A stretch of 64,000 nucleotides of DNA from an uncultured Allomuricauda sp. (GCF_947501165.1 NZ_CANMUU010000002.1:868001-932000), one strand, 5' to 3'; positions 1-9,124 are shown, numbered from the stretch's first letter. Made by a program: numbers and translations. The notes: generated from the letters alone by a model not told the origin.

Positions 1-974
1 AAACTGGATTGGCAAACCCTAGGGTAAAAAAAGGGATTAGAAGAGGCCTGCAGCTTTTACTAATTGGCTACTTGCTGCGTATGAATTTGTTTGGGCTGTT
101 CACTGGTACTATTTATGATTCCTTTTATTTGGTTGATGTACTGCATTGCATAGGGCTATCTATATTGGCAGTTATTGGTCTGTATCTATTCAGCGCGAAT
201 AAATCTAAAATAGTGTTCCCCATACTTTTACTTGGGATAACCCTATTGCTTTTTGTATTTGAACCAATATACAAACAATGGTCTTTTTCGTTTTTGCCGT
301 ACGCTATTGCTAATTATTTTACCAAAGCAAATGGTTCCGTATTTACTATAATACCCTGGTTGGGTTATGCAACTATAGGCGGATTCCTTTCAGTTCTTTT
401 TACCAGATACAAGAATTTCAAACATTTATATCCTACTGCCATTACTTTGGCAGCATCTTTGGGTTTCTTGCTGATTTTTTATTCTTCCAAGGGTTTTATT
501 TGGTTATATGAAACAACCTCAATCGGACTTTTTGCATTAATTGAACAGAACAACTACCTGTTCATTAGGTTGGGTGATGTATTTGTCATTTTTGCGATTT
601 TCATGATCTTGCGAAAATTCATGAGCAATGTAACTGTATTGAAAATTGGCGCTAGCACATTGACCATCTATGTTGTCCATTTTATCATTCTTTACGGCAG
701 TTTCACAGGATTGGGACTATATCGCTTTTTTAATCATTCCCTTACCCCGGCAATAGTTGTTCCGGGAGCTTTGACCTTTATGTTTGCCTGCACTTTTCTA
801 TCCTTGAGATACAAAACGCATGAGCAACAAATAAAAGATAACATCAATGCTATAGTGCAGACCGGTAAAAACCAAACTTTGGAATTATACAAGATTTCCA
901 CACCCATTCTAAAGGAAATTGCAATTAAAATTCGTGTTTTTATCATTCGTGTTTTGGGCCTTGCTAAGAATTAA
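1..974 (+). CDS. Partial HGSNAT/DUF1624-type membrane acyltransferase (5' end missing)
   Basis: The reading frame is already open at base 3 and continues without a stop to 974, so the real start lies left of the window; the TTG at 9 is an internal Leu codon. About 320 residues are visible, with roughly seven to eight hydrophobic segments. The beginning (NPRVKKGIRRGLQLLLIGYL) resembles the motif of heparan-alpha-glucosaminide N-acetyltransferase-like/DUF1624 proteins, which are multi-pass inner-membrane acyltransferases. The last 60 residues are charged and probably cytoplasmic. The missing N-terminus would carry the first helix and the usual catalytic His region, so activity cannot be judged. 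Family call by motif and topology only; substrate unknown. Confidence 0.6.
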   Translation, partial: TGLANPRVKKGIRRGLQLLLIGYLLRMNLFGLFTGTIYDSFYLVDVLHCIGLSILAVIGLYLFSANKSKIVFPILLLGITLLLFVFEPIYKQWSFSFLPYAIANYFTKANGSVFTIIPWLGYATIGGFLSVLFTRYKNFKHLYPTAITLAASLGFLLIFYSSKGFIWLYETTSIGLFALIEQNNYLFIRLGDVFVIFAIFMILRKFMSNVTVLKIGASTLTIYVVHFIILYGSFTGLGLYRFFNHSLTPAIVVPGALTFMFACTFLSLRYKTHEQQIKDNINAIVQTGKNQTLELYKISTPILKEIAIKIRVFIIRVLGLAKN

Positions 975-1036
975 CGTTCCCTCAGCTCATCACAAAAAAT
1001 AGTTAAAAGCTTCAGCGATTTCAGTTTCTGGCGACA

Positions 1037-1056
1037 CATTATAAAAAATTATAATG
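1037..1056 (+). repeat. Inverted repeat overlapping the DUF3179 start codon
   Basis: CATTATAA - AAAA - TTATAATG: perfect 8-base arms around a 4-base loop. The right arm ends in the ATG used as the start of the DUF3179 gene. It could fold in mRNA over the start codon or act as an operator, but it is almost all A/T, so chance is a real alternative. Confidence 0.4.
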
Positions 1057-2463
1057 CTCGCTCTACCCAAGACAAAAAAGAAACTCCTTTTTTTTACTTC
1101 CCTTGTATTTACATTTTCCTCGATTCTGGCCATAAATTTTCCAACAAATTTTACGGAAAACACGATTGTTGAAGAAGATCGTACGGCACAATTCTTTTTA
1201 GACCTTCTACGCGAAGATGATCTTTATTTAACTACACGAGCGTTAAAGCATATTCAAGAGAACTGGAAAGAAGGCTTCGAAATCATGCTTTTGGAGGCCA
1301 CATACTTTGCACGCTCAAAGGGACATTCCAAAAAACTGTTGCAAATACTTCAACAAAAAACCGGTAAGAAATTCGGATTGGATTATGACCAATGGTTTCA
1401 GTGGATTTGGAAGAAGGGTGCCAAATATCCAGATTCTTATTTTGAGTACAAATCCAAACTTCATCAATTAATCGACCCTAGATTTGGCAAATATTTCTTG
1501 AATCGAAGTCATCAATCATCAATACGCTTGGATGAAGTACGTTGGGGTGGGGTTTTGCAAGATGGTATTCCACCGCTTCGCAATCCTAAAATGATCCGTC
1601 CCTTGGAAGCCACCTATCTAAAGGATAGCGCTATCGTATTTGGTATTGAAGTAAATGGAGATGCCAGAGCTTACCCAAAACAGATTTTGGCTTGGCACGA
1701 AATGTTTGTTGATGAGGTTGGAGGAACACCTGTAGCTGGAGTGTATTGTACTTTATGTGGTACTGTGATATTATATAAAACAGAACATGACGGTGTAAAT
1801 CACCAGATGGGGACCAGTGGTTTTCTGTATCGTTCCAACAAATTGATGTATGATAAGGCCACCCAATCGCTATGGAGCACCTTAGAAGGGGAACCTGTAA
1901 TTGGACCTTTGGTTGGCAAAGGAATTCAGTTAGAGTATTTAAGTGTAGTGACCACAACCTGGGGCGAGTGGAAAAAAAGACATACAGATACCAAAGTACT
2001 TTCTTTAGATACCGGACATCGAAGAGACTACCGCGAAGGAGTAGCCTATCGAGACTATTTTTCTACGGATGATTTAATGTTTACGGTACCTGAAATCGAT
2101 ACAAGTTTAAAAAACAAAGACGAGATTTTGGCCATTCGCTTACCCAAAGATCCCGATGAAAACTTGGCTATCAGCAGTCGTTTTTTACAACAAAACACCA
2201 TCTATCAAAACCAGATAGGAAATACAGAATTCACCGTTTTCACCGATAATTCCGGAGCCCATAGGGTTTTTAAAACAGGTGATACCCTATTTTCGGAATA
2301 CGATGGAAAAACTACCACAGTAGATTCAGATGGAAATACATGGGCACTAAAAGAAAATAGTCTAGAGGGCCCCCAAGGAGAGATTTTGGAACGATTGCAT
2401 TCCTTTAATGCCTTTTGGTTTGGTTATAAAGCGGCTTTTCCTGATGTGACTTTAATCAAATAA
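1054..2463 (+). CDS. Secreted DUF3179 domain-containing protein
   Basis: 469 residues. An N-terminal Lys-rich stretch followed by a hydrophobic segment (about residues 9-28) looks like a signal peptide or anchor, so the protein is probably periplasmic. The C-terminal two thirds match DUF3179: an EVNGDARAYP segment, a YCTLCGT motif with paired cysteines, an RSNKLMYD segment and an ATQSLW segment. The family's biochemical role is not established; the conserved Cys pair suggests metal or redox chemistry (inference). The N-terminal region (about residues 45-150) is a helical, TPR-like or HEAT-like stretch outside DUF3179. The ATG lies inside an AT-rich inverted repeat (1037-1056). No obvious operon partner. 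Confidence 0.8.
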   Translation: MLALPKTKKKLLFFTSLVFTFSSILAINFPTNFTENTIVEEDRTAQFFLDLLREDDLYLTTRALKHIQENWKEGFEIMLLEATYFARSKGHSKKLLQILQQKTGKKFGLDYDQWFQWIWKKGAKYPDSYFEYKSKLHQLIDPRFGKYFLNRSHQSSIRLDEVRWGGVLQDGIPPLRNPKMIRPLEATYLKDSAIVFGIEVNGDARAYPKQILAWHEMFVDEVGGTPVAGVYCTLCGTVILYKTEHDGVNHQMGTSGFLYRSNKLMYDKATQSLWSTLEGEPVIGPLVGKGIQLEYLSVVTTTWGEWKKRHTDTKVLSLDTGHRRDYREGVAYRDYFSTDDLMFTVPEIDTSLKNKDEILAIRLPKDPDENLAISSRFLQQNTIYQNQIGNTEFTVFTDNSGAHRVFKTGDTLFSEYDGKTTTVDSDGNTWALKENSLEGPQGEILERLHSFNAFWFGYKAAFPDVTLIK

Positions 2464-2507
2464 ACATAATCCCTTTCAAAACGAATAAAAACTAAACATC
2501 TATTCAT

Positions 2508-2792
2508 ATGAAGAATACCAAAATAACCGTGGTCGATAAAGAAAATGTACCCAATCTCAACTTTCCGAAGAGTGATGTACTCCATAAAAAACAGGACCAA
2601 AACCGGCGTTGTACCAGCCTATTCAAGGCTATGCGCTTAGGTAACCTTGAGCGTCACAAGGTCAAAATCTTGTTTAAGGACGACGAAGGCATGAAACAAG
2701 TTGAAACCACCATTTGGGGCGTTACCAACAAACGAGTCATACTTAAGAAGGCAATTAACCTTCCCATCAATAGAGTGCTCTCTGTTTCCTAA
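2508..2792 (+). CDS. Small conserved-looking hypothetical protein
   Basis: 94 residues, highly basic in the middle (HKKQDQNRRCTSLFKAMRLG), with a C-terminal half of alternating hydrophobic residues that reads like a small beta-rich domain (KVKILFKDDEGMKQVETTIW, then ILKKAINLPINRVLSV). No signal peptide or membrane segment. I recall similar short proteins in Flavobacteriia but know no function. Its stop codon overlaps the stop of the convergent lpdA by four bases (2789-2792), which supports the end point. Could bind nucleic acid, judging only by charge. Confidence 0.6.
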   Translation: MKNTKITVVDKENVPNLNFPKSDVLHKKQDQNRRCTSLFKAMRLGNLERHKVKILFKDDEGMKQVETTIWGVTNKRVILKKAINLPINRVLSVS

Positions 2793-4195
2793 ATATGTAT
2801 GGGTCTATCTTCAGTGGCGGCTAAGGCCGCCTCCTTTACAGCTTCAGCATAGGTTGGATGCGCATGACTCATACGTGCCATATCTTCGGCAGATGCTCTA
2901 AATTCCATTGCCGTAACTCCTTCCGTAATTAAATCGGCACAGCGGGCTCCGATCATGTGTACCCCGAGTACTTCATCTGTAGCTTTATCCGCCAAAATCT
3001 TTACGAAACCATCGGTATCCATACTAGCTCGTGAACGGCCAAGGGCACGCATTGGAAATTGTCCTACTTTATAATCGATTCCCGCCTCTTTCAGTTCCTC
3101 TTCTGTTTTTCCAACAGCGGCTACTTCCGGCCAAGTATATACTACTCCAGGAATTAAATTATAGTCGATATGTGGCTTTTGACCTGCCAAAATCTCAGCA
3201 ACCATGGTGCCTTCCTCTTCTGCCTTGTGCGCTAACATAGCTCCTCGAATAACATCACCAATTGCATAGATGTTTGATGCTGTAGTTTGTAAATGGTCAT
3301 TGACCACTACCCTGCCCCGCTCGTCCAACTGGACTCCCGCGGCGTCAGCATCAAGACTATCTGTATAAGGACGGCGACCTACGGAAACCAAGCAATAATC
3401 GCCTTTAAACTCTACTTCTTGGCCCTTTTTATCATCAGCTTTAACTACAACTTCATCTCCAATACGTTCTACGGATTTTACTTTGTGCGAAAGATGAAAT
3501 TTAACCTTCTGCTTTTTCATCACCTTCATCAATTCTTTGGACAATGCCCCGTCCATTCCCGGAATGATGCGGTCCATATATTCTACTACGCTTACTTCTG
3601 CACCTAATCTTTTGTATACCTGTCCCAATTCCAGACCAATAACACCACCGCCGATGACAATCATATGTTTTGGCACTTCCTTAAGTTTCAAAGCTTCTGT
3701 TGACGTTATGATGCGTTCTTTATCAATAGAAATAAAAGGAAGCGTAGATGGTTTTGAACCCGTAGCAATGATAATATTCTTAGCTTCAATAGTTTCTACA
3801 CTACCATCGTTCTTGGCAACATCAATGTGTGTGGCATCCTTAAAACTTCCCAATCCTTCATAGACATCTATTTTGTTTTTATCCATGAGGAATACGATTC
3901 CCTTTGTAGTTTGCTCCACTACCCCATCTTTACGGGCAATCATTTGTTGAAGATTGACTTTTACCTCACCAGGAATATCAATACCGTGTTCTTCAAAGTG
4001 TTTTATGGCATCTTCATAATGGTGCGAAGAATCCAAAAGTGCTTTTGAAGGAATACACCCCACATTCAAACAGGTTCCCCCTAAAGTTGGATATTTTTCA
4101 ATAATCGCAGTTTTCATTCCCAATTGGGCGCAACGAATCGCTGCTACATATCCTCCTGGACCAGAACCGATAACGGCCACATCATATTGACTCAT
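2789..4195 (-). CDS. lpdA: Dihydrolipoyl dehydrogenase (E3)
   Basis: 468 residues, the usual length. It reoxidises the dihydrolipoyl group of 2-oxoacid dehydrogenase complexes (pyruvate, 2-oxoglutarate, branched-chain) and of the glycine cleavage system, with FAD and NAD+. Visible: N-terminal FAD Rossmann motif (VIGSGPGGY), redox disulfide GGTCLNVGCIPSK with Cys42 and Cys47, NAD-binding motif VIGGGVIGLELG, second FAD motif IYAIGDV, and the C-terminal dimer-interface HAHPTYAEA with catalytic His446. It stands alone, without E1/E2 genes nearby, so it probably serves several complexes. Tail-to-tail with the 94-residue gene. Confidence 0.96.
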   Translation of the reverse strand: MSQYDVAVIGSGPGGYVAAIRCAQLGMKTAIIEKYPTLGGTCLNVGCIPSKALLDSSHHYEDAIKHFEEHGIDIPGEVKVNLQQMIARKDGVVEQTTKGIVFLMDKNKIDVYEGLGSFKDATHIDVAKNDGSVETIEAKNIIIATGSKPSTLPFISIDKERIITSTEALKLKEVPKHMIVIGGGVIGLELGQVYKRLGAEVSVVEYMDRIIPGMDGALSKELMKVMKKQKVKFHLSHKVKSVERIGDEVVVKADDKKGQEVEFKGDYCLVSVGRRPYTDSLDADAAGVQLDERGRVVVNDHLQTTASNIYAIGDVIRGAMLAHKAEEEGTMVAEILAGQKPHIDYNLIPGVVYTWPEVAAVGKTEEELKEAGIDYKVGQFPMRALGRSRASMDTDGFVKILADKATDEVLGVHMIGARCADLITEGVTAMEFRASAEDMARMSHAHPTYAEAVKEAALAATEDRPIHI

Positions 4196-4278
4196 AAAGA
4201 AAGGCTAAAAAGTTTAGAAAAATCTTTTACAAAAACGAATGTAAAAATACGAATGTTTTTTGGGAAACCTCTTGACTT

Positions 4279-4668
4279 TTACATTGGAGCCAATGGGAAT
4301 TTGGCCGCTCCAAGTGACCCCAGCCATAATCCTGCTATAAGTGATAGATGTTGACCTGTTTCAAACCAAAAAGGACCACTCCATTCTCCACAGAGAACTA
4401 AAAAACCCATTTTTCCCACAATAAGGAATGAAATCAGCACATGGGGCCAGTTGTTATCACGTACCACTATAAGGGAAGACAAAAATCCAGACACTACAGA
4501 AGAAAGCAATACGGCCATTCCACTTAAAAGAAGGGTGCCCGAGGAAGAAGTACAATAACTTACATTGTCAAATAACACATCTCTAGAAAGTGTAGTATAC
4601 AAAATGAGTGAAAGAGCACCTATTAAGGTGGCAGTTGCCGTGAGCAACACCCGGTTTTTTGATGACAT
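4279..4668 (-). CDS. Small four-helix integral membrane protein, function unknown
   Basis: 129 residues with four predicted membrane segments (about residues 8-26, 44-66, 77-94 and 104-123) and short loops. No motif recognised. It lies between lpdA and the Lrp/AsnC gene on the same strand, about 75 bases after the latter, so it may be transcribed with the regulator; a link to the divergent methionine gamma-lyase and NhaC genes is only a guess from position. The start ATG at 4668 is the only one that keeps the first helix. Confidence 0.6.
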   Translation of the reverse strand: MSSKNRVLLTATATLIGALSLILYTTLSRDVLFDNVSYCTSSSGTLLLSGMAVLLSSVVSGFLSSLIVVRDNNWPHVLISFLIVGKMGFLVLCGEWSGPFWFETGQHLSLIAGLWLGSLGAAKFPLAPM

Positions 4669-4742
4669 GGTTAAGGTTCGTTTTTTGATTGAACCTAAAT
4701 GTCACAAAAAAATTGCCTGCTCAATCTTATTTTAACAGCGAT

Positions 4743-5207
4743 TTAGGTTAAAGTTTCTAAAAGAATCGCTGTGGAATTTTTGACCTCGTTGATAACAAAA
4801 GCACTCTGAGTGCTACCAATATTTTTTATAGCAGTAAGTTTAGTGACCATAAATTTTCGATAGGCTTCCATGTCTTCTACACTAATTTTAAGTATGTAGT
4901 CGTAGTCTCCACTGGTATGGAAACATTCTGAAACTTCATTTAATTTTTGTACGTCTTTTTCAAACTGTAGTACATTTTCCTTGGTATGCTGAATCAATCG
5001 AACATGACAAAGAACCATAAAACTTCGATTGACCTGTTTACGATTAACCAGGGCTACATAACTTTGAATAACCCCTTTTCTTTCCAACCGCTTAATGCGT
5101 TCATATACAGCGGTTGTTGAAAGCCCCAGATGATATGCCAATTCTTTGTTGGTACGCTTGCTATCTGTCTGAAGCAATGTCAGCAATGCTTTATCCTTCG
5201 AATCCAT
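4743..5207 (-). CDS. Lrp/AsnC family transcriptional regulator
   Basis: 154 residues, the standard family length. The N-terminal winged helix-turn-helix is clear (TNKELAYHLGLSTTAVYERI, then RLERKGVIQ), followed by the RAM ligand-binding domain with a SGDYDYILKI segment. Such proteins form dimers to octamers and respond to amino acids. It is transcribed divergently from the PLP-dependent lyase gene across a 150-base AT-rich gap, the classic arrangement for a regulator of its neighbour, so control of sulfur amino acid breakdown in response to methionine or another amino acid is likely (inference). Confidence 0.93.
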   Translation of the reverse strand: MDSKDKALLTLLQTDSKRTNKELAYHLGLSTTAVYERIKRLERKGVIQSYVALVNRKQVNRSFMVLCHVRLIQHTKENVLQFEKDVQKLNEVSECFHTSGDYDYILKISVEDMEAYRKFMVTKLTAIKNIGSTQSAFVINEVKNSTAILLETLT

Positions 5208-5357
5208 CCTGAAAAATTTTCAACTTACAAGTTTAAATCATTTTAAATATAGAATTTTATTCAGTATTAATTGATTAATATAACTTTATTTTCATCAAAA
5301 GCTCATGAATACTGATTTATGTTCTATTCATGGTTAAATTTGAAGAAAGTAAATAGT

Positions 5358-6578
5358 ATGAAAAAAAGTGCTGCACAACGTATTCAAGATTTGCAATACT
5401 TCGGTGAGTTCGGAGGAGTAAATCCTTCAATTTCTGATTCTTCAACCTATACTTTCCTTTCTGCCAAAACAATGTTCGATACTTTTGAGGGCAATACAGA
5501 AGGATGTTATTTATATAGTCGACATTCCTCTCCATCCAATTTGTATTTGGGTGAGGCACTTGCTTCTCTTGAGGGAACAGAGTCTGCTAATGTATATGCC
5601 AGTGGTATGGGTGCCATTTCTTCAGTTATCTTTCAATGCTGCGATGCCGGTGACCATATAGTGAGTAGCAGAACCATTTATGGGGGCACTTATGCCTTGA
5701 TGAAAAATTTTCTAAAGAAATTCAATATCCAAACTTCTTTTGTGGATACTACTGACATTTCAAAAGTTGAGAACAGTATTACCTCCAAAACTAAAATGAT
5801 TTATTGTGAGGCGATAAGTAATCCCCTATTGGAAGTTTCAAATATTGAGGCCTTAGCCCATTTGGCAAAGAAGTATACTATTCCATTAGTCGTTGATAAC
5901 ACCTTTACGCCTTTAAGCATAGCTCCTGCAAAACTAGGGGCAGATATTGTTATTCATAGTCTTACCAAATTCATCAATGGAACAAGCGATGCAGTAGCGG
6001 GTGTAGTTTGTGGTTCCAAGGAGTTCTGTCTTCAATTAAAGGATGTGAATGACGGAGCTGGAATGCTTTTAGGGAGTACTCTGGATAGTCTTCGCGCAGC
6101 ATCAATTCTGAAGAACCTAAGGACGTTGCATATTCGGATGAAAAAACATAGTGAAAATGCCATGTTTCTTGCAAAACAATTTGAAAAGGATGGTTTGAAA
6201 GTAGTCTATCCAGGATTGAAAAGCCACTCCGGCCATGAAACCATGAAAGCTCAAATGGAACATGAATATGGATACGGAGGCCTTTTGACCATTGATGTAG
6301 GTAATCTAGATACAGCCAATGCCCTCATGGAAACCATGCAAAAGCAAAACTTGGGATATTTGGCCGTTAGTCTTGGTTTTTATAAAACTTTATTCAGTGC
6401 TCCTGGCACTTCTACTTCATCCGAAATTCCGTTGGAAGAACAGCAGGCTATGGGACTAACCGATGGGCTTATACGGTTCTCCATAGGCCTCGATGATGAT
6501 GTGCACCAGACATATCTTGCCATGCGGGAATGTATGATTAAGCATGGTGTTCTTGCTACGGATAAGGTCGAAGCATAA
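5358..6578 (+). CDS. PLP-dependent trans-sulfuration enzyme, probably methionine gamma-lyase
   Basis: 406 residues from the ATG at 5358; an in-frame ATG at 5319 would add 13 residues, but 5358 has the purine run GAAGAAAG upstream and gives the usual family length. Fold type I Cys/Met metabolism enzyme: substrate and PLP-binding region YLYSRHSSPSN, PLP-stacking region with ASGMGAI, and the Schiff-base lysine in SLTKFINGTSD (Lys204). The absence of a biosynthetic neighbour, the divergent Lrp regulator and the downstream NhaC antiporter fit a catabolic methionine gamma-lyase (methionine to 2-oxobutyrate, methanethiol and ammonia) better than cystathionine gamma-synthase, but specificity cannot be settled by eye. 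Confidence 0.85.
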   Translation: MKKSAAQRIQDLQYFGEFGGVNPSISDSSTYTFLSAKTMFDTFEGNTEGCYLYSRHSSPSNLYLGEALASLEGTESANVYASGMGAISSVIFQCCDAGDHIVSSRTIYGGTYALMKNFLKKFNIQTSFVDTTDISKVENSITSKTKMIYCEAISNPLLEVSNIEALAHLAKKYTIPLVVDNTFTPLSIAPAKLGADIVIHSLTKFINGTSDAVAGVVCGSKEFCLQLKDVNDGAGMLLGSTLDSLRAASILKNLRTLHIRMKKHSENAMFLAKQFEKDGLKVVYPGLKSHSGHETMKAQMEHEYGYGGLLTIDVGNLDTANALMETMQKQNLGYLAVSLGFYKTLFSAPGTSTSSEIPLEEQQAMGLTDGLIRFSIGLDDDVHQTYLAMRECMIKHGVLATDKVEA

Positions 6579-6650
6579 TCTCCAAAGTACTTCGTTTTTT
6601 GCAAAGCTAGGGTCAATGTTGTAATATTACCCTTAACCAAACGCGGACCA

Positions 6651-8141
6651 ATGTCAGAGAAAAAGCAAAAAGCCAAATACAGACAAAACGAAAAAGTTAT
6701 TGAAAATAGGGAATTGAACATATGGGAAGCATTAATTCCTATTGTCGTTTTAGTTGGGTTACTCGCATATAACGTTCTTGTAGCTTTTGGTGATGCATCA
6801 ATTGAAGGCCCTAATCAATTTGCTTTATTACTTGGAGCAGCAGTAGCAGCAATAGTGGGTTTTTTCAATAAAACAAGCTTCAAAACAATGATGCAGGAAG
6901 TAGCAGAAAACCTGCGTTCCACAACTGGTGCCTTATTAATCTTATTAATGGTTGGAGCATTAGCCGGTACATGGTTGATTAGTGGAATAATACCTGCTAT
7001 GATTTATTATGGATTGCAGATTCTAAATCCAACCATTTTCTTAGCTGCTTGTGTTATCATTTGTGCTATAATTTCCATTGCCACAGGAAGTAGTTGGACC
7101 ACTGCGGCTACAGTTGGTATAGCACTTATTGGAATTGGTGGAGCAATGGATATTTCTTTGGGTATGACAGCGGGAGCCGTGCTTTCCGGTGCTTATTTTG
7201 GTGATAAAATGTCCCCATTAAGTGACACTACCAACTTGGCACCAGCGATGGCAGGTGGTGATTTGTTCTCCCATATTCGATATATGGCATGGACTACCAT
7301 ACCTACCGTAACAATTACTCTTATTGCATTTTTAATTATAGGATTTACTCAAAATACAGCAGGTACCACCGATCATTCGGAGATTTCAAATTTGATTGCT
7401 AGTAAGTTTAATCTTTCTGGATGGGTATTTCTGGTACCGTTAGCCGTTATATTTCTGATTGTAAAAAAAGTACAACCTTTGGTTGCACTGCTTATAGGAA
7501 CACTATTGGGAGGTGTTTTTGCCGTTATATTTCAACCGGAAATTATAAAAGCATTGGCAGATTCAGAAACATTGGATTTCAAAAGCGCTTATCAAGCAAT
7601 TATGAATTCCATAACTATAGAAACTCAGCTTGAGGCGCCTGAGCAATACAAGAAACTATTTAAAGCTAAAGGCATGTCCGGTATGTTGGATACAATATGG
7701 CTTATCGTATGTGCAATGGTCTTTGGTGGTATTATGGATGGTATTGGAGCTCTGCAACGAATTACTAAGTCACTTTTGAGTATGGCCAAGACCACTTTCG
7801 GTCTTTTTGCCAGTACCGTGGGAAGCTGCCTTGCCTTAAACGTAACGGCTTCGGATCAATATTTGGCTTTGGTAGTTCCTGGTAAAATGTTTTCAAAGGC
7901 GTATAAAGAAAGAGGGCTTGCCCCTGAAAATTTGAGTCGTACACTCGAGGATTCGGGTACGGTAACTTCCGTTTTGGTACCATGGAATACCTGTGGGGCT
8001 TACCACAGTGGTGTTTTGGGTGTTAGCGTTGGTGAATATTTCTTCTATGCCATTTTTAATTGGCTAAGCCCATTTATGACCTTGTTGTTCGCTGCTCTTC
8101 AAATTAAAATCAAACAATTGGCCAAACCTGCCGCAGTGTAA
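6651..8141 (+). CDS. nhaC: NhaC-family Na+/H+ antiporter
   Basis: 496 residues with about eleven to twelve membrane segments and a basic cytoplasmic N-terminus (KKQKAKYRQNEK). Motifs of the NhaC superfamily: ATGSSWTTAATVG, SGAYFGDKMSPLSDTTNLAP and, near the C-terminus, DSGTVTSVLVPWNTCGAY. It exchanges Na+ for H+ across the inner membrane; some relatives exchange organic acids or amino acid degradation products. It follows the PLP lyase gene by 72 bases on the same strand and may be its operon partner, so export of an acid product or cytoplasmic pH control during methionine breakdown is possible (inference). Confidence 0.92.
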   Translation: MSEKKQKAKYRQNEKVIENRELNIWEALIPIVVLVGLLAYNVLVAFGDASIEGPNQFALLLGAAVAAIVGFFNKTSFKTMMQEVAENLRSTTGALLILLMVGALAGTWLISGIIPAMIYYGLQILNPTIFLAACVIICAIISIATGSSWTTAATVGIALIGIGGAMDISLGMTAGAVLSGAYFGDKMSPLSDTTNLAPAMAGGDLFSHIRYMAWTTIPTVTITLIAFLIIGFTQNTAGTTDHSEISNLIASKFNLSGWVFLVPLAVIFLIVKKVQPLVALLIGTLLGGVFAVIFQPEIIKALADSETLDFKSAYQAIMNSITIETQLEAPEQYKKLFKAKGMSGMLDTIWLIVCAMVFGGIMDGIGALQRITKSLLSMAKTTFGLFASTVGSCLALNVTASDQYLALVVPGKMFSKAYKERGLAPENLSRTLEDSGTVTSVLVPWNTCGAYHSGVLGVSVGEYFFYAIFNWLSPFMTLLFAALQIKIKQLAKPAAV

Positions 8142-8232
8142 TACAGACTATATTTTGTTATTAAATATTCTACAAGAACCTAGTTGTTCATAGGTAATAT
8201 TTTTACCTTCACACCAAACTAAAAAATACGAT

Positions 8233-8739
8233 ATGGCATCAATAACTTTAGGCGGAAACCCCGCTACAACTGTAGGTGAATTGCCTGCTTCAAACAATAA
8301 AGCTCCAGGTTTCACATTGACCAAATCAGACTTGGCTAACGCCTCTCTGGAAGATTATAAAGGGTCCAAAGTGGTCCTTAATATTTTCCCAAGTGTAGAT
8401 ACTGGTACCTGTGCAAAATCTATCAGACAGTTCAATAAAGAAGCAGCAAGCTTAGAAAACACCAAAGTATTATGCATTTCCAAAGACCTTCCTTTTGCCC
8501 AAGCAAGATTCTGTGGTGCTGAGGGAATTGAAAATGTCGAAATGCTTTCAGATTATAAAACCGGAAAATTCGGGAAGGATTACGGTGTCGAATTTGCGGA
8601 CAGCGCATTCGAAACCCTTCATTCCAGAGCCGTAGTGGTGCTAAATGAAGAAGGTACAGTGAAATACACGGAGCAAGTTTCCGAAACTGCGGATGAACCT
8701 AACTATGAAGCGGCACTGGAAGCGCTCAAAAATGCCTAA
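8233..8739 (+). CDS. tpx: Thiol peroxidase (atypical 2-Cys peroxiredoxin)
   Basis: 168 residues, the same length as E. coli Tpx. Reduces hydrogen and lipid peroxides using thioredoxin. The peroxidatic Cys60 sits in SVDTGTCAKSIRQF and the resolving Cys94 in ARFCGAEG, matching the Cys61/Cys95 pair of the E. coli enzyme; the N-terminal strand with GNPATTVGELP is also typical. Cytoplasmic, no signal peptide. Its last codons overlap the likely start of dgkA (ATG 8732) by eight bases, so the two are probably translationally coupled and head the run leading to ftsK. Confidence 0.96.
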   Translation: MASITLGGNPATTVGELPASNNKAPGFTLTKSDLANASLEDYKGSKVVLNIFPSVDTGTCAKSIRQFNKEAASLENTKVLCISKDLPFAQARFCGAEGIENVEMLSDYKTGKFGKDYGVEFADSAFETLHSRAVVVLNEEGTVKYTEQVSETADEPNYEAALEALKNA

Positions 8740-9097
8740 GGAATCTTTTCTGGTCAATAGGATAAAAAGTGTTGGCTTTGCCTTAAAAGGCATGTTTCTT
8801 TTGTTAAAGACCGAAGCAAGTATCAAAATACAGTTTATTATTGCGCTTTGTGTTACTGCAGCTGGGTTTTACTTTAATATTTCGCCAACCGAATGGTCTA
8901 TTCAATTAATCTCCATAGGTTTAGTCATGGGAATTGAAGGTGCAAATACTGCCATCGAAAAGTTAGCGGATTATGTGCAACCGGAATACGACGAAAAAAT
9001 CGGGCTCATAAAAGATATTTCCGCAGGAGCCGTTATGATTGTATCCATATTGGCCAGTATTGTAGGATGCATTATCTATATACCCAAACTATTGTAA
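8732..9097 (+). CDS. dgkA: Diacylglycerol kinase family membrane protein
   Basis: 121 residues from the ATG at 8732, overlapping the tpx stop by eight bases. An upstream in-frame ATG at 8693 lies deep inside tpx and would add 13 residues lacking family character, so I prefer 8732. Three membrane helices, and the DgkA signature EGANTAIEKLADYV followed by KDISAGAVMI. Small trimeric kinases of this type phosphorylate diacylglycerol, or undecaprenol in Gram-positives, at the inner membrane to recycle lipid by-products. The first cytoplasmic amphipathic segment (residues 1-26) contains the expected GFALKG. Confidence 0.9.
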   Translation: MPKESFLVNRIKSVGFALKGMFLLLKTEASIKIQFIIALCVTAAGFYFNISPTEWSIQLISIGLVMGIEGANTAIEKLADYVQPEYDEKIGLIKDISAGAVMIVSILASIVGCIIYIPKLL

Positions 9098-9124
9098 ACT
9101 CATCCAGAAGCACTACTGGAAACG

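Noticed and set aside
8178..8204. Terminator after nhaC (ACCTA/TAGGT hairpin before a T-rich stretch)
   Set aside because: Only five pairs and the T-run is interrupted; not convincing as a terminator.
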